From Apophysomyces variabilis (Eukaryota > Mucoromycota > Mucoromycetes > Mucorales > Mucoraceae): a stretch of 64,000 nt of DNA. Positions 11,558-24,200 of this stretch are shown here, piece after piece. A model generated the notes under the pieces. The model was not told where the DNA came from. It did not search any database and was given only the letters and a program-made list of their open reading frames with translations. The DNA is taken from the NCBI GenBank assembly GCA_002749535.1, contig MZZL01000384.1, positions 131,410-195,409 of the forward strand, read 5' to 3'. How positions within the stretch are numbered: the first letter of the stretch is position 1; each line of letters opens with the position of its first letter. A program made the position numbers and the translations under genes.

Positions 11558-12039
11558 TCAAGCCCGACGCATCACGTAGGGCAAAATGTTCCAAATATGC
11601 CACATCTGACGGACTTCAAATACGTCCTGTGCTCCCTGGAAGTCGATGACGCTAGAATTACACAGTTTAGAAAGGAGCCCTCTCTTCGTTACTATCTTCT
11701 GCACATGACAGTCATGAGCACGAGTAGCTTGTCAGACGTTGTATGAAAATGAAGGATGCTTCAGATAACCTTGTTCAATGGGTTTGCTTTAGTTGACCGA
11801 ATGGCTGCTACGGATTCAGTCATATCTCTGGTCAAAATAGGGGCTTTCTTTCTTTTCTTCATTCCGTTGCCATTGCAAATCGAAAAGCCAAAGTAATTTT
11901 TCCCTTTTGTCCCACTATGCATTTCCAGTTCAGCGAGGGAATCTTCACATGAAACCGATCGATCTTCGTCGGGATCTGGACCCGAGTCTCTGTCACACAG
12001 AACCATAATAGGTTTTATGAAGCCGTTTGGATGATGCAT
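11558..12039 (-). CDS. Candidate two-exon gene of unknown function
   Basis: Exon 12039-11770 begins at an ATG (MHHPNGFIKPIMVLCDRD). It ends at a GT donor, and a 71-nt intron with a CTGAC branch-like site leads to exon 11698-11558. The second exon is open over 46 codons and contains DVFEVRQMWHIWNILPYVMRR. The 136-residue product has an acidic N-terminal part and a basic KKRKKAP patch. No family is recognised. Further upstream exons are possible because frames at 12.2-12.55 kb on this strand also look coding. Confidence 0.35.
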
Positions 12040-12559
12040 TCGCTTGCTGTTGTCCAATGGGTTCTATCTTAGTTATAATGAAAAAGTGATTTGGGATGCG
12101 TTTCCCATATGCTCTAATTGCAAATCCTCGTCGACGATAAAGGAAACCTTACCTTTTGCAGACCTAGCACACCAGGAAATCCTATGTCATAGCGCTTTGA
12201 GTTACTATTCCTCCTGCCCGCGCAGAATAATGTTAGGTTGGCCAACTTGGTCTAGAATTACCCAAATGCTTACTCTCCATATGAAACTTCCATTTTGTTT
12301 TTTCTGCAGTCACTTCCTTTTTGCTGCCTATTCGACAGCATGATGTAGGCAAGACAGATTGGGTAAAGCAGAAAATTTTGAACAAGGAGTGCCTATGATA
12401 AATGGATAACATGCGCATCTATCGGCAAACATAGGGTATATTTTTAGCGTATTGAAATACCTACATTTGCTTCCCCTTGTCAAGGTCCAAATTCCGTTTG
12501 CTGCATGTTTTCCAATCAGGCGCGTATGTGTGTGATTACACGTTCTAATACCCAACAAT

Positions 12560-15130
12560 CATTAGAATCCTTAGCTATATGGCCTTATCTCTTTGTTCCT
12601 TTCTTCTTCTAAATGTTTGACATTGCCTGCATAAAGAAAAAAACTGTTCCTGGATCAAGTGATGCGATCATTGAATTTCTCAGCCTGTTTTACAATGTTA
12701 ATTGTTTTTTTTGGCGGCACAATAGGTAATGTCAATAATCTATGTGATTTTAATGCGATGCCTTAAAAAAAAGCACATTAGCATAAGCATACAAATGAAG
12801 CACAAACCTTAATCCACAAAAAAGAAAATTTCCTTAATAACCTTAAAAGATTTGCATCTTCGTGACTAGTTTATCAAAGTCTTACAATGAGCCAAGTTAG
12901 GTGAAGGAAAGTTGTCATTTCTTTGTTTAACGAAAGGAATTAAGAAAAACAGAAAGAAAAAAAAGTTGCTCCTTATCCTTAGTCAGCGGGAGGGACGCAC
13001 AAAAAGGACCCCAAAGTCAAACATCTGTCATCTGTTTTGTCTCGGGTTCTTAGACAATATAGACTTTTTCTCCTTTTTTTTCTTCTTCTTCTTTTACTTC
13101 TAGCAAGGTTTTTTCTTCTCCCGATATTAACTTTAATTTAGGACGTCATCATAGTAAAATGAACTCCTTGAGTGGCCAAGTGTAATGCACCACAAGGGTA
13201 GGAGTAAAAAAAAAGAAAAAGACTGAGCTTGCTTTAAATTTACAATATACACCATGTTTCTTACCATATTTGGGTCCTTCAAGCAGAGGAACAAATATGT
13301 ATATTTGCGTACCTGTGGCCAATGCGGAAAAGAGGACGTCCCAAGCAGAAGTCTAGATGCATGAAATCAAACTAGGATATCATTACTTGTTTACAGGAAA
13401 AGCAAAAAGCAAGGAGGTACGTGCAACTAGAGCATATCTCTTCTGATGAAACTTTTCAGCAAACAGAATGCATGAGTAAACTGGTTTTGAAGTAAAAGAT
13501 AAGTTAACAAACCATGTTCTTCTTTCTATCAACTTCCAAAGCACACCAATGAACTATTACTTTACTCTTGCCCCGGGTAGGCTAGTGGTTTATTTGTTGC
13601 CTTTTTTTCTTTTTTCGGCTCTTGCCATCACCCTATTGTGTTATCGGACACTGCATGAGGGACATTCTGATTCCCTTCCCAGATCGTTTCAACTAAAGCT
13701 AGTATGGAATCATTGATTGTTTTTCCTTATCCTTGTTGATCTCTTTTTTGTTTAACCTCAATTAGAAGCTAGGTTGAATGCAACAAAGTGTTATTATGCC
13801 ATTTCGGCGTCTGTTTGCATATAATGTAAGAAAAAGAGATGGAAACAGGTCCGTTTGCTAAACTAACTCGTATGATTTTGTTATTTATTTTTTTTCTTTT
13901 ACAGGTACCACGTTTGATCCCTTTATGTCAGGCCATCGTCTGAGCATAGGGAGACAGGGGAATCTCCTACAAGTCATAAAAAAAATTTTTTTTTTGGATT
14001 CACAGGGTATGCCAATCGTCGATCTATGGGTATTCTCATCATGTTCAATTGATCACTTTCTACCGAAAGCGGGTTTACTAAGAGATTCATTTTCTCCTAT
14101 TGATTGTTATATGCATTAAGAAGGCAGCAACATAGAGGCCATTCTATCGGATTCAAACCTTTCTAGGTGACGTACTTACTGTAAGTAAAGGGCAAAAAAA
14201 GAAAGAGTTTCAATTGGTATGCTATGGCAAGCTAGACAATGACGACGAAGACGCGTTTCTATTCCCCTCTTGATGAAGCTTCAACAATATTTACATCATG
14301 AGCACGGGTGGATTGTGTTTTAGCAATTCTAGTCATAGTAATAGGCCGATGGTATATCCTTAAAAAACGGGGGAGGGTTTTTTGAGGGTTGGGTAGAGAC
14401 ACAGAGAGGGTAATGAGAAAGAGGGAAAAAAGTTTAAATTTTCGTTTCCCGCCTTAACCACCGCGATCCGTTTTCATGTGCATGGGCGTGCGCACGCGCA
14501 TTCAAATTGGTTGCAAAAAAGAGAAGACATACAGGAAGTCCAAAAAAAGAACATGGCAAATAAGCAGTAAAGCCATTTGAATTTTTTTTTTTTTGCTTTC
14601 GGGGGGAGGAGGGGCAGTATGGTTCACAGCGATATAAGAACCGTATTTGGATAATAGTGTTTCTTTTTTAGGTGTACGGAAACACTTGTTTGTTAAGCGG
14701 AACAGCTTCCGTACATGAAGAGGGAACATGGATAGACTAGATAGAAAAGAAAAGTAGAATAGGATCCTTATTCTTTTACCTGATTCAGGATTTTCTCCCT
14801 CTCCTTAAGGTTGTCATTTCATTATTTTCATCAAAAGACTTAAAAAAAGTGTGTATCTAAACTGTGAGAAATTGAAGAATAGGCGCGTGTGTAAAGGCTA
14901 GAACCACCACCCACATTCACACATCCACCCACATCCACATCCATCTATTCCACCCATCTACACACAAATATATGTTATACCTTTTGTCTTAGTGGTTCGA
15001 ACCAGCTCAGCCGGGCTCAGGCTCCCTGATTTTTTTCTTTTTTGTTAAGAAAAAAAAAGTGTATCTCGTGAAGCTCCCGTATTTCGTCCGACTGTCTTTT
15101 CATCTGTTTCTTCTTTTATTTTTTCCTATC
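12560..15130. other. Long AT-rich region with homopolymer tracts
   Basis: It is rich in A and T runs, purine stretches (14370-14430) and a CCCACAYCCACAT repeat (14910-14960). One 36-codon ORF at 13254-13364 has a good start context (CACCATG) and a Cys-x2-Cys motif (RTCGQCGKEDV) and is treated as a finding only. Nothing else could be assigned. Confidence 0.45.
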
Positions 15131-15131
15131 A

Positions 15132-15139
15132 TATAAATA
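15132..15139 (+). promoter_or_regulatory. TATA box for the zinc-knuckle microgene
   Basis: TATAAATA lies 124 bases upstream of the start codon at 15263. A pyrimidine-rich leader (TTTCTTTTTCTTCTC and similar) of a type common at fungal transcription starts lies between them. Confidence 0.5.
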
Positions 15140-15262
15140 CATCCCTTTCTTTTTCTTCTCTTCTTACTTTTTCTCCCTTGTCTTTCTTTCTCTTCCTCAT
15201 ACAACTTCCCTAACACAAAACATAACAACTATACTCACTTTGCCCTTTCTTATTCTTTCCTA

Positions 15263-15495
15263 ATGCCGAAAACTGTTCCAGAAGTACCTTGCTATTTTTG
15301 TGGCTCTAGTAAGTCTATTCCCAATTTTTCAAAAAGGAGAAAAAAGCTAACCATTGGCCGGTTTTTTCCTCTTTGGTTATGATAGCAAAGCATAAATCCA
15401 GCGACTGCGTAAGTAAAAAAAAATTCGTAATAAATAATAAAAAAAATTCAATACAAACCTTAACCCTTCATTTCATGTAGCCTCAATATGTATAA
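15263..15495 (+). CDS. 27-residue CCHC zinc-knuckle microprotein
   Basis: Three short exons (15263-15308, 15386-15408, 15481-15495) join in phase to encode 27 residues. Both donors are GTAAGT, and the acceptors are TGATAG and CATGTAG. Residues 10-23 (CYFCGSTKHKSSDC) form a perfect Cys-x2-Cys-x4-His-x4-Cys zinc knuckle with the usual Gly after the second Cys and Pro after the last. Such knuckles bind single-stranded nucleic acid in retroviral Gag-like and CNBP-type proteins. Here the knuckle is almost the entire protein. The motif exists only after splicing, because each exon carries part of it, and this supports the gene. A TATA box and pyrimidine-rich leader precede it. It could alternatively be one exon group of a longer transcript, but an in-frame stop closes it. 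Confidence 0.6.
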
Positions 15496-16707
15496 CCTTC
15501 GTTCGATTTGGCTCTCTGTCAGAATTACTACAGGACGCCCTCTCTATCCAGCTAGCTGAAGAGTAAAAAAAAGAAAAAAAAAAGACACAAGCCAGGTTTA
15601 CCGACGACCCTCTCTCTTTACGAAACCACAACATAACACATCATCAAAGCCTTACGAAAGGAAGCCACAAAACATGGTCTAACAGTACATAATTTCTCTC
15701 TCCTTCTCTCCCTTTTGCACACACAAGCCTATATACTTATATCTTTTTTCTTTTTTCTTTTTCAATGTAATTTTTCTTTATTTTTCTTCATATGTCTCTG
15801 TTTCCTATTGTTTTTGTCTATTGTTGCTGCGCAATAAATGTAATAGCCGAAATATAATCCGGATCTGCTGTAACTTGGCAACTGAAACTTCTTGAATCAT
15901 TCTGTGAGATTCTCTTTTGCTTGAATCTCTATAAGGCGTACAATCGCGTTAATTTGTCATGAGTTCCCTTTTCTTTTTAAAAAAAATAACATTTTATATA
16001 ATCCTCAATGTTTGCCATTCTGGTTCTCGGACACGTATATAGGCTTCCTGTTAGAAAAAGGAAATAGGCGTTTTGGTAAAAATAACACGGATAAATCCGC
16101 CAAGAAGTACGGTCTGAGTGAGGCAAGATGATATGTTGGGAATGTTAGAACGGTTCGGTTTAGAGTTCATGTGCACGACCAAATAAACAGAGCTTTATTC
16201 CTTTTTATTTCATATTTATCCATCACGATCTTCTTCCTCATCGACCTTGAACTGAATATCATTTCTTTTCTATTATTTTTAATCTTGTCAGCTGTCAATA
16301 AATTCTGTGCTTCCTTGTTAGGAGACTAATATAAGAAAAAAAGAAATACGTTGATTAGTAAGTAGTACGTTCCATACATATATATCTGTTTAGGCAATTT
16401 CCTGCGTGTAAAAAGTTTTCTTAGTGTTATCAGTGTCTGCCTAAAAAGCCGCCCTCCGTAACCTTTTCTTTTCTGTCTTCTTTCGCATCTAAAAGCAACA
16501 TAGAAAGAAAAATAAAAGGCATTCATTTTAGCATATGAACCACATGCCAATGCATTCTTTCCTTAATTCTGCAACTGTAAGCCATGAGTTGCCAGCGGGC
16601 CATTGGTTACTTGCTTCGGGTTCTTTCTTTTCGCATGACAGCAGAAAAAAAATGTGTGGCGGAGATCGGATCTAGTGATGGTGCTTCCTTTTTTCTTTCC
16701 CAGCAAC
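15496..16707. other. 3' flank of the microgene and promoter of PCCB
   Basis: Pyrimidine-rich and AT-rich sequence with no further supported gene. A frame at 16584-16841 overlaps the first PCCB exon in another frame and is not supported. Confidence 0.5.
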
Positions 16708-19010
16708 ATGGTGTTGCCATGTCTAAGATCGGGTCGGCGCATCATTGTCACGGCTGCTCATGTAAAAACGCAGTAAATCCTTCTTTGGTTTTGTTATCTT
16801 TTTCTAATAGACAAAGGCAATGCTACCTTCGTTTTCTATAGGCGCGGAGATACAGTCAGACTATCGAGTCTAAACGGCGGGAGGCCTTGGCTGGAGGAGG
16901 TCCGCCACGACAGAATGCTCAACATGAGAAGGTGCAGTCCGATGTCACAACCGTCATCAGTCAGCGTACGTTTGTCTGTCTTAACGTTTCTAAGTAATAG
17001 GGAAAATTGACGGCTCGTGAGCGATTGGATCTGTTACTGGATAAAGGAAGTTTTCGCGAATATGATACTTTTGTGGAGCATCAATGCACGCAGTTCGGGA
17101 TGAACACGAAAAAGGTACTCGACAGCAAGTTGGCTTTTTTTTTTTTTGTGTTTTCCAAATACTCAAATGGGGGCCCATTTGTGCCAAAAGTTTGCCGGCG
17201 ATGGTGTCGTGACTGGTCACGGCATGATTCACGGTCGACGCGTTTTTGTCTATAGCCAAGACTTTACTGTCCTCGGTGGCAGTCTTTCGCGTACCAATTC
17301 ACAAAAAATCCTCAAGATCATGGACCAAGCCATGACAGTGGGTGCTCCCGTCATTGGTCTTCAAGACTCAGGCGGAGCAAGGATTCAGGAAGGCGTCGAT
17401 TCCTTGGCCGGTTATTCCGATATATTTCAGGTATGGCTTTGCAGATGGATTAAACGAAAAAAAAAGGGTTTTCGGCGATGTACCTGGAGGAATGGTTTAT
17501 TCATAGTATATTAACGGGAGCGAAACAAAAAAGAAAAACGTGCTTGCCTCAGGTGTTGTTCCTCAGCTGTCATTGATCATGGGACCTTGTGCCGGTGGCG
17601 CCGTGTATTCGCCTGCCTTGACAGATTTCACCTTTATGGTACGCAATACATCCCATATGTTTGTAACAGGACCAGAGGTTGTCAAGGCAGTGACAAACGA
17701 ACATGTTTCCCAAGAGATATTAGGCGGAGCAAGTATTCACACTCGTAAAAGTGGTGTTGCCCATGCCGCCTATGCCAATGACATGGTGGCATTACAGAGG
17801 TAAGAATAAAATGATTCTTTTTTTTTTTATTTATTCATGACTTATTCAATGTACACATGTATGTGTGTGTGTGTCTGATATGGAACTTACAAGAACGTTC
17901 TAGAATGCGTGATTTCTTTGATTATCTACCTCTTTCCAATCGTGATACTGTGCCTGTCAGACCCTGCGATGACCCTGTAGACCGGCAGGACATGGCTTTG
18001 GATTCCGTGATTCCTGGTCAATCGAATATAGCGTATGATATGCATGAAGTGATTGATAGGGTGAGTGACGAAACAAAGAAGAAAAATAAAACTCAATGGA
18101 AAGGGAAATCATTCAAGGTATTGGATTGGCATTCATTTTTCGAGATCCATGCGGATTATGCTCGTAACATCTTAGTTGGGCTTGGTCGCTTGAATGGTGG
18201 CACGGTGGGTGTGGTGGCAAACCAACCACTGGTTTCATCAGGTGCTCTCGACATCGATGCATCTGTCAAGGCGGCTCGATTTATTCGATTTTGTGATGCC
18301 TTCAATATTCCATTAATAACATTTGTTGACGTACCCGGTTTTATGCCAGGAACGGCACAGGAGCATGCAGGAGTCATTCGGCACGGTGCCAAATTGCTGT
18401 ATGCATATTCTGAAGCGACTGTGCCAAAGTTAACAGTCATTACCCGAAAAGCTTACGGGGGAGCCTATATTGTGATGAGCTCCAAGCATTTAAGAGGAGA
18501 CTACAAGTACGTGAACCAGACAATCCATTGATCCTTCAGTTCTAACACTGCTTTGATTGTGGCTATCATTTTAATTTAAGTGTGGCGTGGCCTTCTGCTG
18601 AAATTGCGGTGATGGGAGCAGCTGGAGCGGTAGAGATCATTTTCCGACAACATCCAGACAAGGCCAAAATGGAAAAAGAATACCACGATAACTTTGCAAC
18701 GCCATTGTCGGCCGCTAGAAGAGGTTATCTGGATGATATCATTGAGCCAAGGTAAGAGTACATATATATATATACATATATATGGTGTGTTGTGTGTATA
18801 AGTGAAGAGAGAAAAAGAGAGAGAGAAACTGAGGCAGAGTGGGGAGGGGTTGGGGAGAGGAGGGAGACCCCGTGATGAATTCCATTTTTAGCGATGTTCA
18901 TATTTGATTATTGTAGAACGACCCGGACCCGATTGATTGAGCAGTTAGAAATGTTAAAGACCAAATCCTTACAAAATCCGTGGAAGAAGCATGGTAGCAT
19001 TCCGTTATAA
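16708..19010 (+). CDS. PCCB: Propionyl-CoA carboxylase beta subunit, mitochondrial
   Basis: Nine exons (16708-16761, 16842-16931, 17001-17114, 17191-17430, 17534-17799, 17904-18060, 18118-18506, 18581-18751, 18917-19010) encode 524 residues; the human subunit has about 540. The first exon reads [18 protein letters not shown], an Arg-rich mitochondrial presequence. The carboxyltransferase domain follows, with [59 protein letters not shown] and [15 protein letters not shown]. It ends in the family tail [11 protein letters not shown]. With a biotinylated alpha subunit it would carboxylate propionyl-CoA to methylmalonyl-CoA in the matrix. The sixth intron (18061-18117) is 57 nt without a stop codon, so retention would add 19 residues in frame. 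A methylcrotonyl-CoA carboxylase identity is less likely because the sequence follows PCCB closely. Confidence 0.95.
18759..18860. repeat. TA and GA simple repeats inside the last PCCB intron
   Basis: An alternating TA/CATATA stretch (about 18759-18784) is followed by TG and GAGAGA tracts within the intron between the last two exons. Confidence 0.7.
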
Positions 19011-19653
19011 ATGCAAAGAGTCCAGTTTTGGGTTATCTAAAGAAGAGATACGCGTGTTGACTTTATGCGGGCTGTCTTATCAGGTACTAAGGGTTATCTT
19101 TACTTTTTCTATCAAACACAATCATAGGGAAAATGGTAAACCAAAAATAATATAAGGATGTGGAAGCATAAGGTCCGTTTAGTCAAGCAAAGTATTGCTG
19201 CACAAATTGATACCCTATCGTGGGAAAGAAACGGACACTGAGCACTTTTCTCTCTCTCTCTCTCTCTCTCCCTCTTTGTCGCTGTCTTTCTTTCACCCCC
19301 CCTTTTTTTTTGTGGAAGCGAACAATTAAACCCACACGCGGCGGATGCAGTCTAATCGATCTCTCTGTGTAGCATATATGTGTGTGTGTGTGTGACGGGC
19401 AGACGGAGCGTTGGGGGGAGGGGAAAGAGAAATGCGGAAATTTTCTTATCGGTCTTTCTTTATCCAGTCACAAAATTTCGCTTCATTCACCTCTGATGAG
19501 GCGATCTTCCCGGAATCTTGGTGTCACACACGATGACAAGGAACTGGTCGTCATTTGATGCAGCCCTTTCACCATTTTATTTTAAAAAACTAATCTCTCT
19601 CTCTCTCTCTCTTCTTCTTCTCCTCTCTTCTCTCTTTCTTCTAACATTCAGTC
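19011..19653. promoter_or_regulatory. CT-rich upstream region of the GATA factor gene
   Basis: The region holds an uninterrupted (TC)11 at 19249-19270, a TG repeat near 19380-19393 and a second CT block at 19594-19640 just before the start codon. Long pyrimidine tracts of this sort are common in fungal core promoters. No specific site was identified. Confidence 0.45.
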
Positions 19654-20529
19654 ATGTTCTCTCAAATGCATTATTTATCCTACTTTGCTCCAAATCCCTC
19701 TGGTTTCTATCTGGATGATTCCTTCAATGATTTTAGCAATATCCTCGCTCCAGAGACAAGCTTTCTAGAGACACCAGACCCTCCCCTAGAAACAACCACC
19801 TATCATCCACAACCTTCGCACGTGCATCCTCTGCAAATCCTATCACCTTCTGCATACGATCCACTCCTACCAACCACTCTAGATACATCCGAATTGCTCA
19901 AGGAGCCATTTCTCTTCACACATTTATTAGCAGATGATACACCCGGCCCTCTGCCACAGGAACAAGAAGAGCAACAGCCACTACAACTACCACCATCTCT
20001 TCATGCACTAGAACCGGAAATCCCAACGGTCGAAACAACCGTGGAAGAAGAAGAAGAAGAAGAAGATTTGGTGGATTCTGAAGAACTATTGGAAGATGAT
20101 GATGACGATGATGACGACGATCCGGATTGGCTATTGACTGAACACAAGCGTAAAACGTCGTTGCCCAAGAAGAATAGTAGAAAAAAGTCCAAGCAGTCAT
20201 CTTCCAACCCTACAAGTCCAGTGTTACCGGAACGTGGCGACATCAACAACAACAACAACCCTAACCATAATCATAACAACGTAAACTCTCCAGGCGAAAT
20301 CCGATGCACGAACTGCGCGACTCATAATACCCCTTTGTGGCGACGAAACCCGGAAGGTGACCCGCTTTGCAATGCCTGCGGTCTCTTTCTAAAGCTTCAT
20401 GGCACCGTCCGACCACTGAGTCTAAAGACGGATGTTATTAAAAAACGAAACCGTTCTGGTCTGAAGACTCGTCGTACGCAAAGGAAAAAGAAACGCAATA
20501 GTCGAAAAGGCATTGGATCGCGCGGGTAA
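19654..20529 (+). CDS. GATA-type zinc-finger transcription factor
   Basis: A single uninterrupted exon encodes 291 residues. One GATA finger of the Cys-x2-Cys-x17-Cys-x2-Cys type lies at about residues 218-242 (CTNC ... CNAC), with the signature [20 protein letters not shown]. The basic tail ([15 protein letters not shown]) follows. This tail is typical of the fungal nitrogen-regulator class (AreA/Nit2/Gat1), so a role in nitrogen catabolite control is plausible but inferred. The N-terminal half is Pro/Leu/Glu-rich with a run of Glu and Asp (about residues 130-152), a likely acidic activation region. An Asn/His repeat lies just before the finger. It is shorter than AreA and lacks other recognisable domains. 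It would act in the nucleus at GATA sites. Confidence 0.92.
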   Translation: MFSQMHYLSYFAPNPSGFYLDDSFNDFSNILAPETSFLETPDPPLETTTYHPQPSHVHPLQILSPSAYDPLLPTTLDTSELLKEPFLFTHLLADDTPGPLPQEQEEQQPLQLPPSLHALEPEIPTVETTVEEEEEEEDLVDSEELLEDDDDDDDDDPDWLLTEHKRKTSLPKKNSRKKSKQSSSNPTSPVLPERGDINNNNNPNHNHNNVNSPGEIRCTNCATHNTPLWRRNPEGDPLCNACGLFLKLHGTVRPLSLKTDVIKKRNRSGLKTRRTQRKKKRNSRKGIGSRG

Positions 20530-21215
20530 TTCCGGATCCTCCTCCTCCTCCTTGATATTATTATTGCCCTTGTTGTCTTCCTATTATTTACTTAACCATA
20601 TCCTTTTTTTTCTCTTCTTTTTCTCTTTTCTGTTGTACATAGATACATGCTTAATCTCTCTCTATCTGTCTCACCTCTTTGTTGTTGTTGTTATTTTCTT
20701 TCTGTATACGACACGTGCGTTGTCCCCGATATCGATGAAACTTGCTCTTTTATTTTCTTCCAACTGGATTTCACGTTGTAATCATGGTTCCGCATGATTG
20801 GCTTAAATTTTTTGCCCTTTTGCTTAAGCAGCTCAAAAAATATAAGACTACACTTATTTTCCCATTGCACTAAAGTACCTTTTTCCTTTGTGGTTTTAGG
20901 GCTCCTTGAATATCCGAGCGGTCGCGAACGGATAAATGGATACCCGTATGATACGCATCAACAATTTAAACAGGAAAACGCCAAGCCTAAAAAAATAAAG
21001 GCAGGCGGCGTTGACTGAAAATCTTTCATGTGTAAGCAGAAAACGCTTCCTAAAAAAGAAACAAACAAGCAAAAACATAGATTATCAAGAGGCTCAAACG
21101 CGACAGTTTATAACTATTTTTTTTGTGAAAAGGTTATGTAGGAAAATAAGAAAAAAAATGAGAGAAAAAAAAACGAAGGAGAAGAACATGGTAATGTTAG
21201 ATTGGACAGAGAAAA
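20530..21215. other. Convergent 3' region between GATA factor and RhoGAP gene
   Basis: T-rich then A-rich sequence that fits the facing 3' UTRs of the two genes. No gene is supported here. Confidence 0.6.
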
Positions 21216-24200
21216 TCAGGAAATACGAATAGTAGGTAAAGGAGGAGTTAAAGGACTCATCGTAGTAGGTTCAGAGTACACAGTGCCTTCATCACTTCCG
21301 GGTTCTTCCTCCTCTTCCTCTTCTTCTTCTTCTCCATCGGATAGTTCCAGATCGTTCACCTCATCCTCGTCGTCCATGACAACATTAGAAACTGGAAAAG
21401 AAAAAAAAAGTTACAGTATTCTTTTCGAGAAAAAGTTAGCAAAATCCTTACCCTCTAGGCCTTTTTCAAGATTGACAATGGAAGGAGGTGCGCCATCCAT
21501 ATAATGCACACTGTTTCGATTGCTTCTACCATCGCTAATAATATGATGTACTCTTCTGCGTCCTACCAGAGGCGCTGGCTGCGTGGGATGAAGACTTTCC
21601 ATATCTTCAGGAGGCGGGGACAGCCCACCTGATGAAGGCTCTAATCCCTGGTAGACAGGCTCCTCTGCGGTATTGGTCACCGCCTGATCATTTGTCCAAA
21701 AGATATAATCAAATTCGCTCAGGAAAAGACTGAATATGCCTGCAGGAATACCCAGCGTAGGCGAAAAGACAATTCCCATGTTTCGAACAGTCATCTTATT
21801 TGTATCAGAGTTCTGTACAACACGGATCAGATGGGCTGTCAGTGTGCGTAACAGGGTGTAATTCGCAAATGGCAGCATCGATACCAGTCGACCAAGCTCA
21901 TTCACGCGCTCCTGTCGGTCAATGAGATCTAAATCAGCGTTTGACTATTAGTCATCGTTGGCCAGCTCTTTCTTTTTCTTTTTCTTTTTTTTCCTTTACC
22001 AATCACGGGCAAAAATTCCTTCAGCAGGTCGGATGTTAGGACATTGCTGGGTAGCTCACGGAGCCACATCTTAAGTAGACCAGCTATAGCATGAACATCA
22101 TAATATTCTCCTGAACCAAGAAGATCCACATCGCCCTCTAATAGGATAAATAAAACAAATAAATAAAGTTGAGTTCTACTGGGTATTTCATGCTGCCGAC
22201 TTAAAAAGAAAAGGAGCGATGATGCCAAAGTAAACGAGTAGTGGTAGTATTAGAAGAAGAAAACTTACTCTCATTGAATTCCTGTTTTAATGCTCGAATC
22301 TTTACGGCGCTTCCGCTTAAACGGTAAATGCCTTCTTCCTGGGTTGCATTCTTTGCCTCAAGGTATTCGATGCAACGCCAAACAATGCTTGGTAATTCAT
22401 GCTTGTCCGAGATCTTAGAGACCTGGATGGCCTTTTCCAGGGGAACGCCGAACACTTGGTTCTGCGACTGAGCGGAGGACTCCTGAGCCGTTGGGGAGGG
22501 TGAAGTGGCCGCTGCCTGCTTGGCTCGCGCTGGATCAGAGACGTCGCTCGAACTACGAGAAAGGAAATTCCGGAAACTGTGAGTGGCGCAAGTGGAGCTC
22601 GGGTCTGTGGTTGTTGAGCTTGTAAAGATTTTTTTGGCCCAGAATGTGCGTCGGTTGACCTTTTTGGTCTTTTTAGGGTCTTCCAGTTCGTCGTCATTGT
22701 CCTTTAATAGAGGTGATGTGGGGTAGGACAGGGAGTCGGAACTAGCGTGACTCAGTGAGGCCCGGCCGGGCGGTCCGCTGTGTTGGATGGAGTGATGATG
22801 ATTGTGCCTTAAATACGATTGATCCATACTGGATCGTTGGCGAAGGAACCGTTCCTCGTGATGGATAGAATCAAAGAAGGGGTAATCAAAGGGTTGTAAT
22901 GACGTGTCGGAATTCGATCGTTGAGGATAGTAGGTCATATTACTGATATGAGCCAGTTTTGTATCCAGTTGCGCCATTGGCATAGCCGCAATTGGCTTTA
23001 TATCGTCCTTGGATACCTTTCTAGGTTTAAAACGGCAATCCTTTCGAAACACCGTATCGCAGACATATTGACTTAAAGCCTCCAGCCATTCATCTCGTTC
23101 ACCGTCAGAATCTGCACAGAGAACGTGGCGATGGACCATATTAGGTGCGGATTTTTTAGGTTCCAGTATCATAAATGCATGTCTGTAATGATTGCCATCA
23201 CTGTTTGTGCCGTCCTGAGCCGGGCTACCTGGATGCTGTGGTCCGATCTGTGTGTCCGGGATATAAATCGAACCTAGAAACGGGCCGTCTCTCTGATGGC
23301 ATGGTATTATTATTGATGACCGTTTTACGTTTTCCCTCACATGCAGGCACGCTCTCTCTCTCTCTCTCTCTCTGTTATCTTATTAATTTTACTTACGCTC
23401 TCGTAATACTTAAGGACCGGCCCATCGAGAACAAAGTAACGCGACTTCCATCCACCAAAATTCTTGCCTCGTTTTGTGAGATAACCATCCTTGTGACCTG
23501 GAAGCTAGTTTGGAGAAAAAGAAGCAATAGAGGAAGAATGAGGAGGGCATTTATGGCTTATTTCAATTGAGCAGACTTAACACAACTTACCCGTGCCCGG
23601 CGAGCCTCGAGGTCGACTCTATCCGAATTCAAGAAATCCCGGAGTAGCGTGTTATTATCTGCCCCTGGCAACTGGATTACATGCTGGAGGTACTTTTCAA
23701 TGGCCATCTGTCATTGTGCGTTAAGTAAAGCTTTGTTCGTTTTGTTTTTTCATCTTTTTTTTGAAGGTTTGTCTTTTTTTCTTTTCGAACCTTTCTTTGG
23801 TCTACTTTGCTAGGCGCGTTTGTCGTAAAGAGTGCTTTATTAGGTAATTTTCCAATTTTGCCCCCAACAGACCGAGGTTGGGCTTTCAACTAAAAAGAAA
23901 AGGGAATTGCGGTGAGTCTTGATTTCTAATTTGATAGAGTTTGACCGTACCTTATTATCCAAATTCCAGAAATCAGAGTACATTTTTTCAATTCGCCATC
24001 TCTCTTGGTCATTTCTTCTCACAGAAATAATAAAGGCAGCCACTGCTTTCCCTTTTTGGTTTGTCGCATTATAGGATCCAACAACTTTCACTGAAAGACC
24101 AGATGTCAAGGGCGGTTCTTGAGGAGGTGGACCGGGTGCAGTAAATAGAAGTTGAGGCTGTGAAGAAACTCGGCGCAGGAGATGCTTGGTGCGTTGACGA

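Noticed and set aside
16584..16841. 85-codon plus frame starting upstream of PCCB
   Set aside because: The true first PCCB exon (16708-16761) is in another frame, gives a mitochondrial presequence and splices in phase.
19916..20258. Minus-strand Leu- and Ser-rich frames opposite the GATA gene
   Set aside because: They are antisense readings of the acidic and Asn repeats of the GATA factor.
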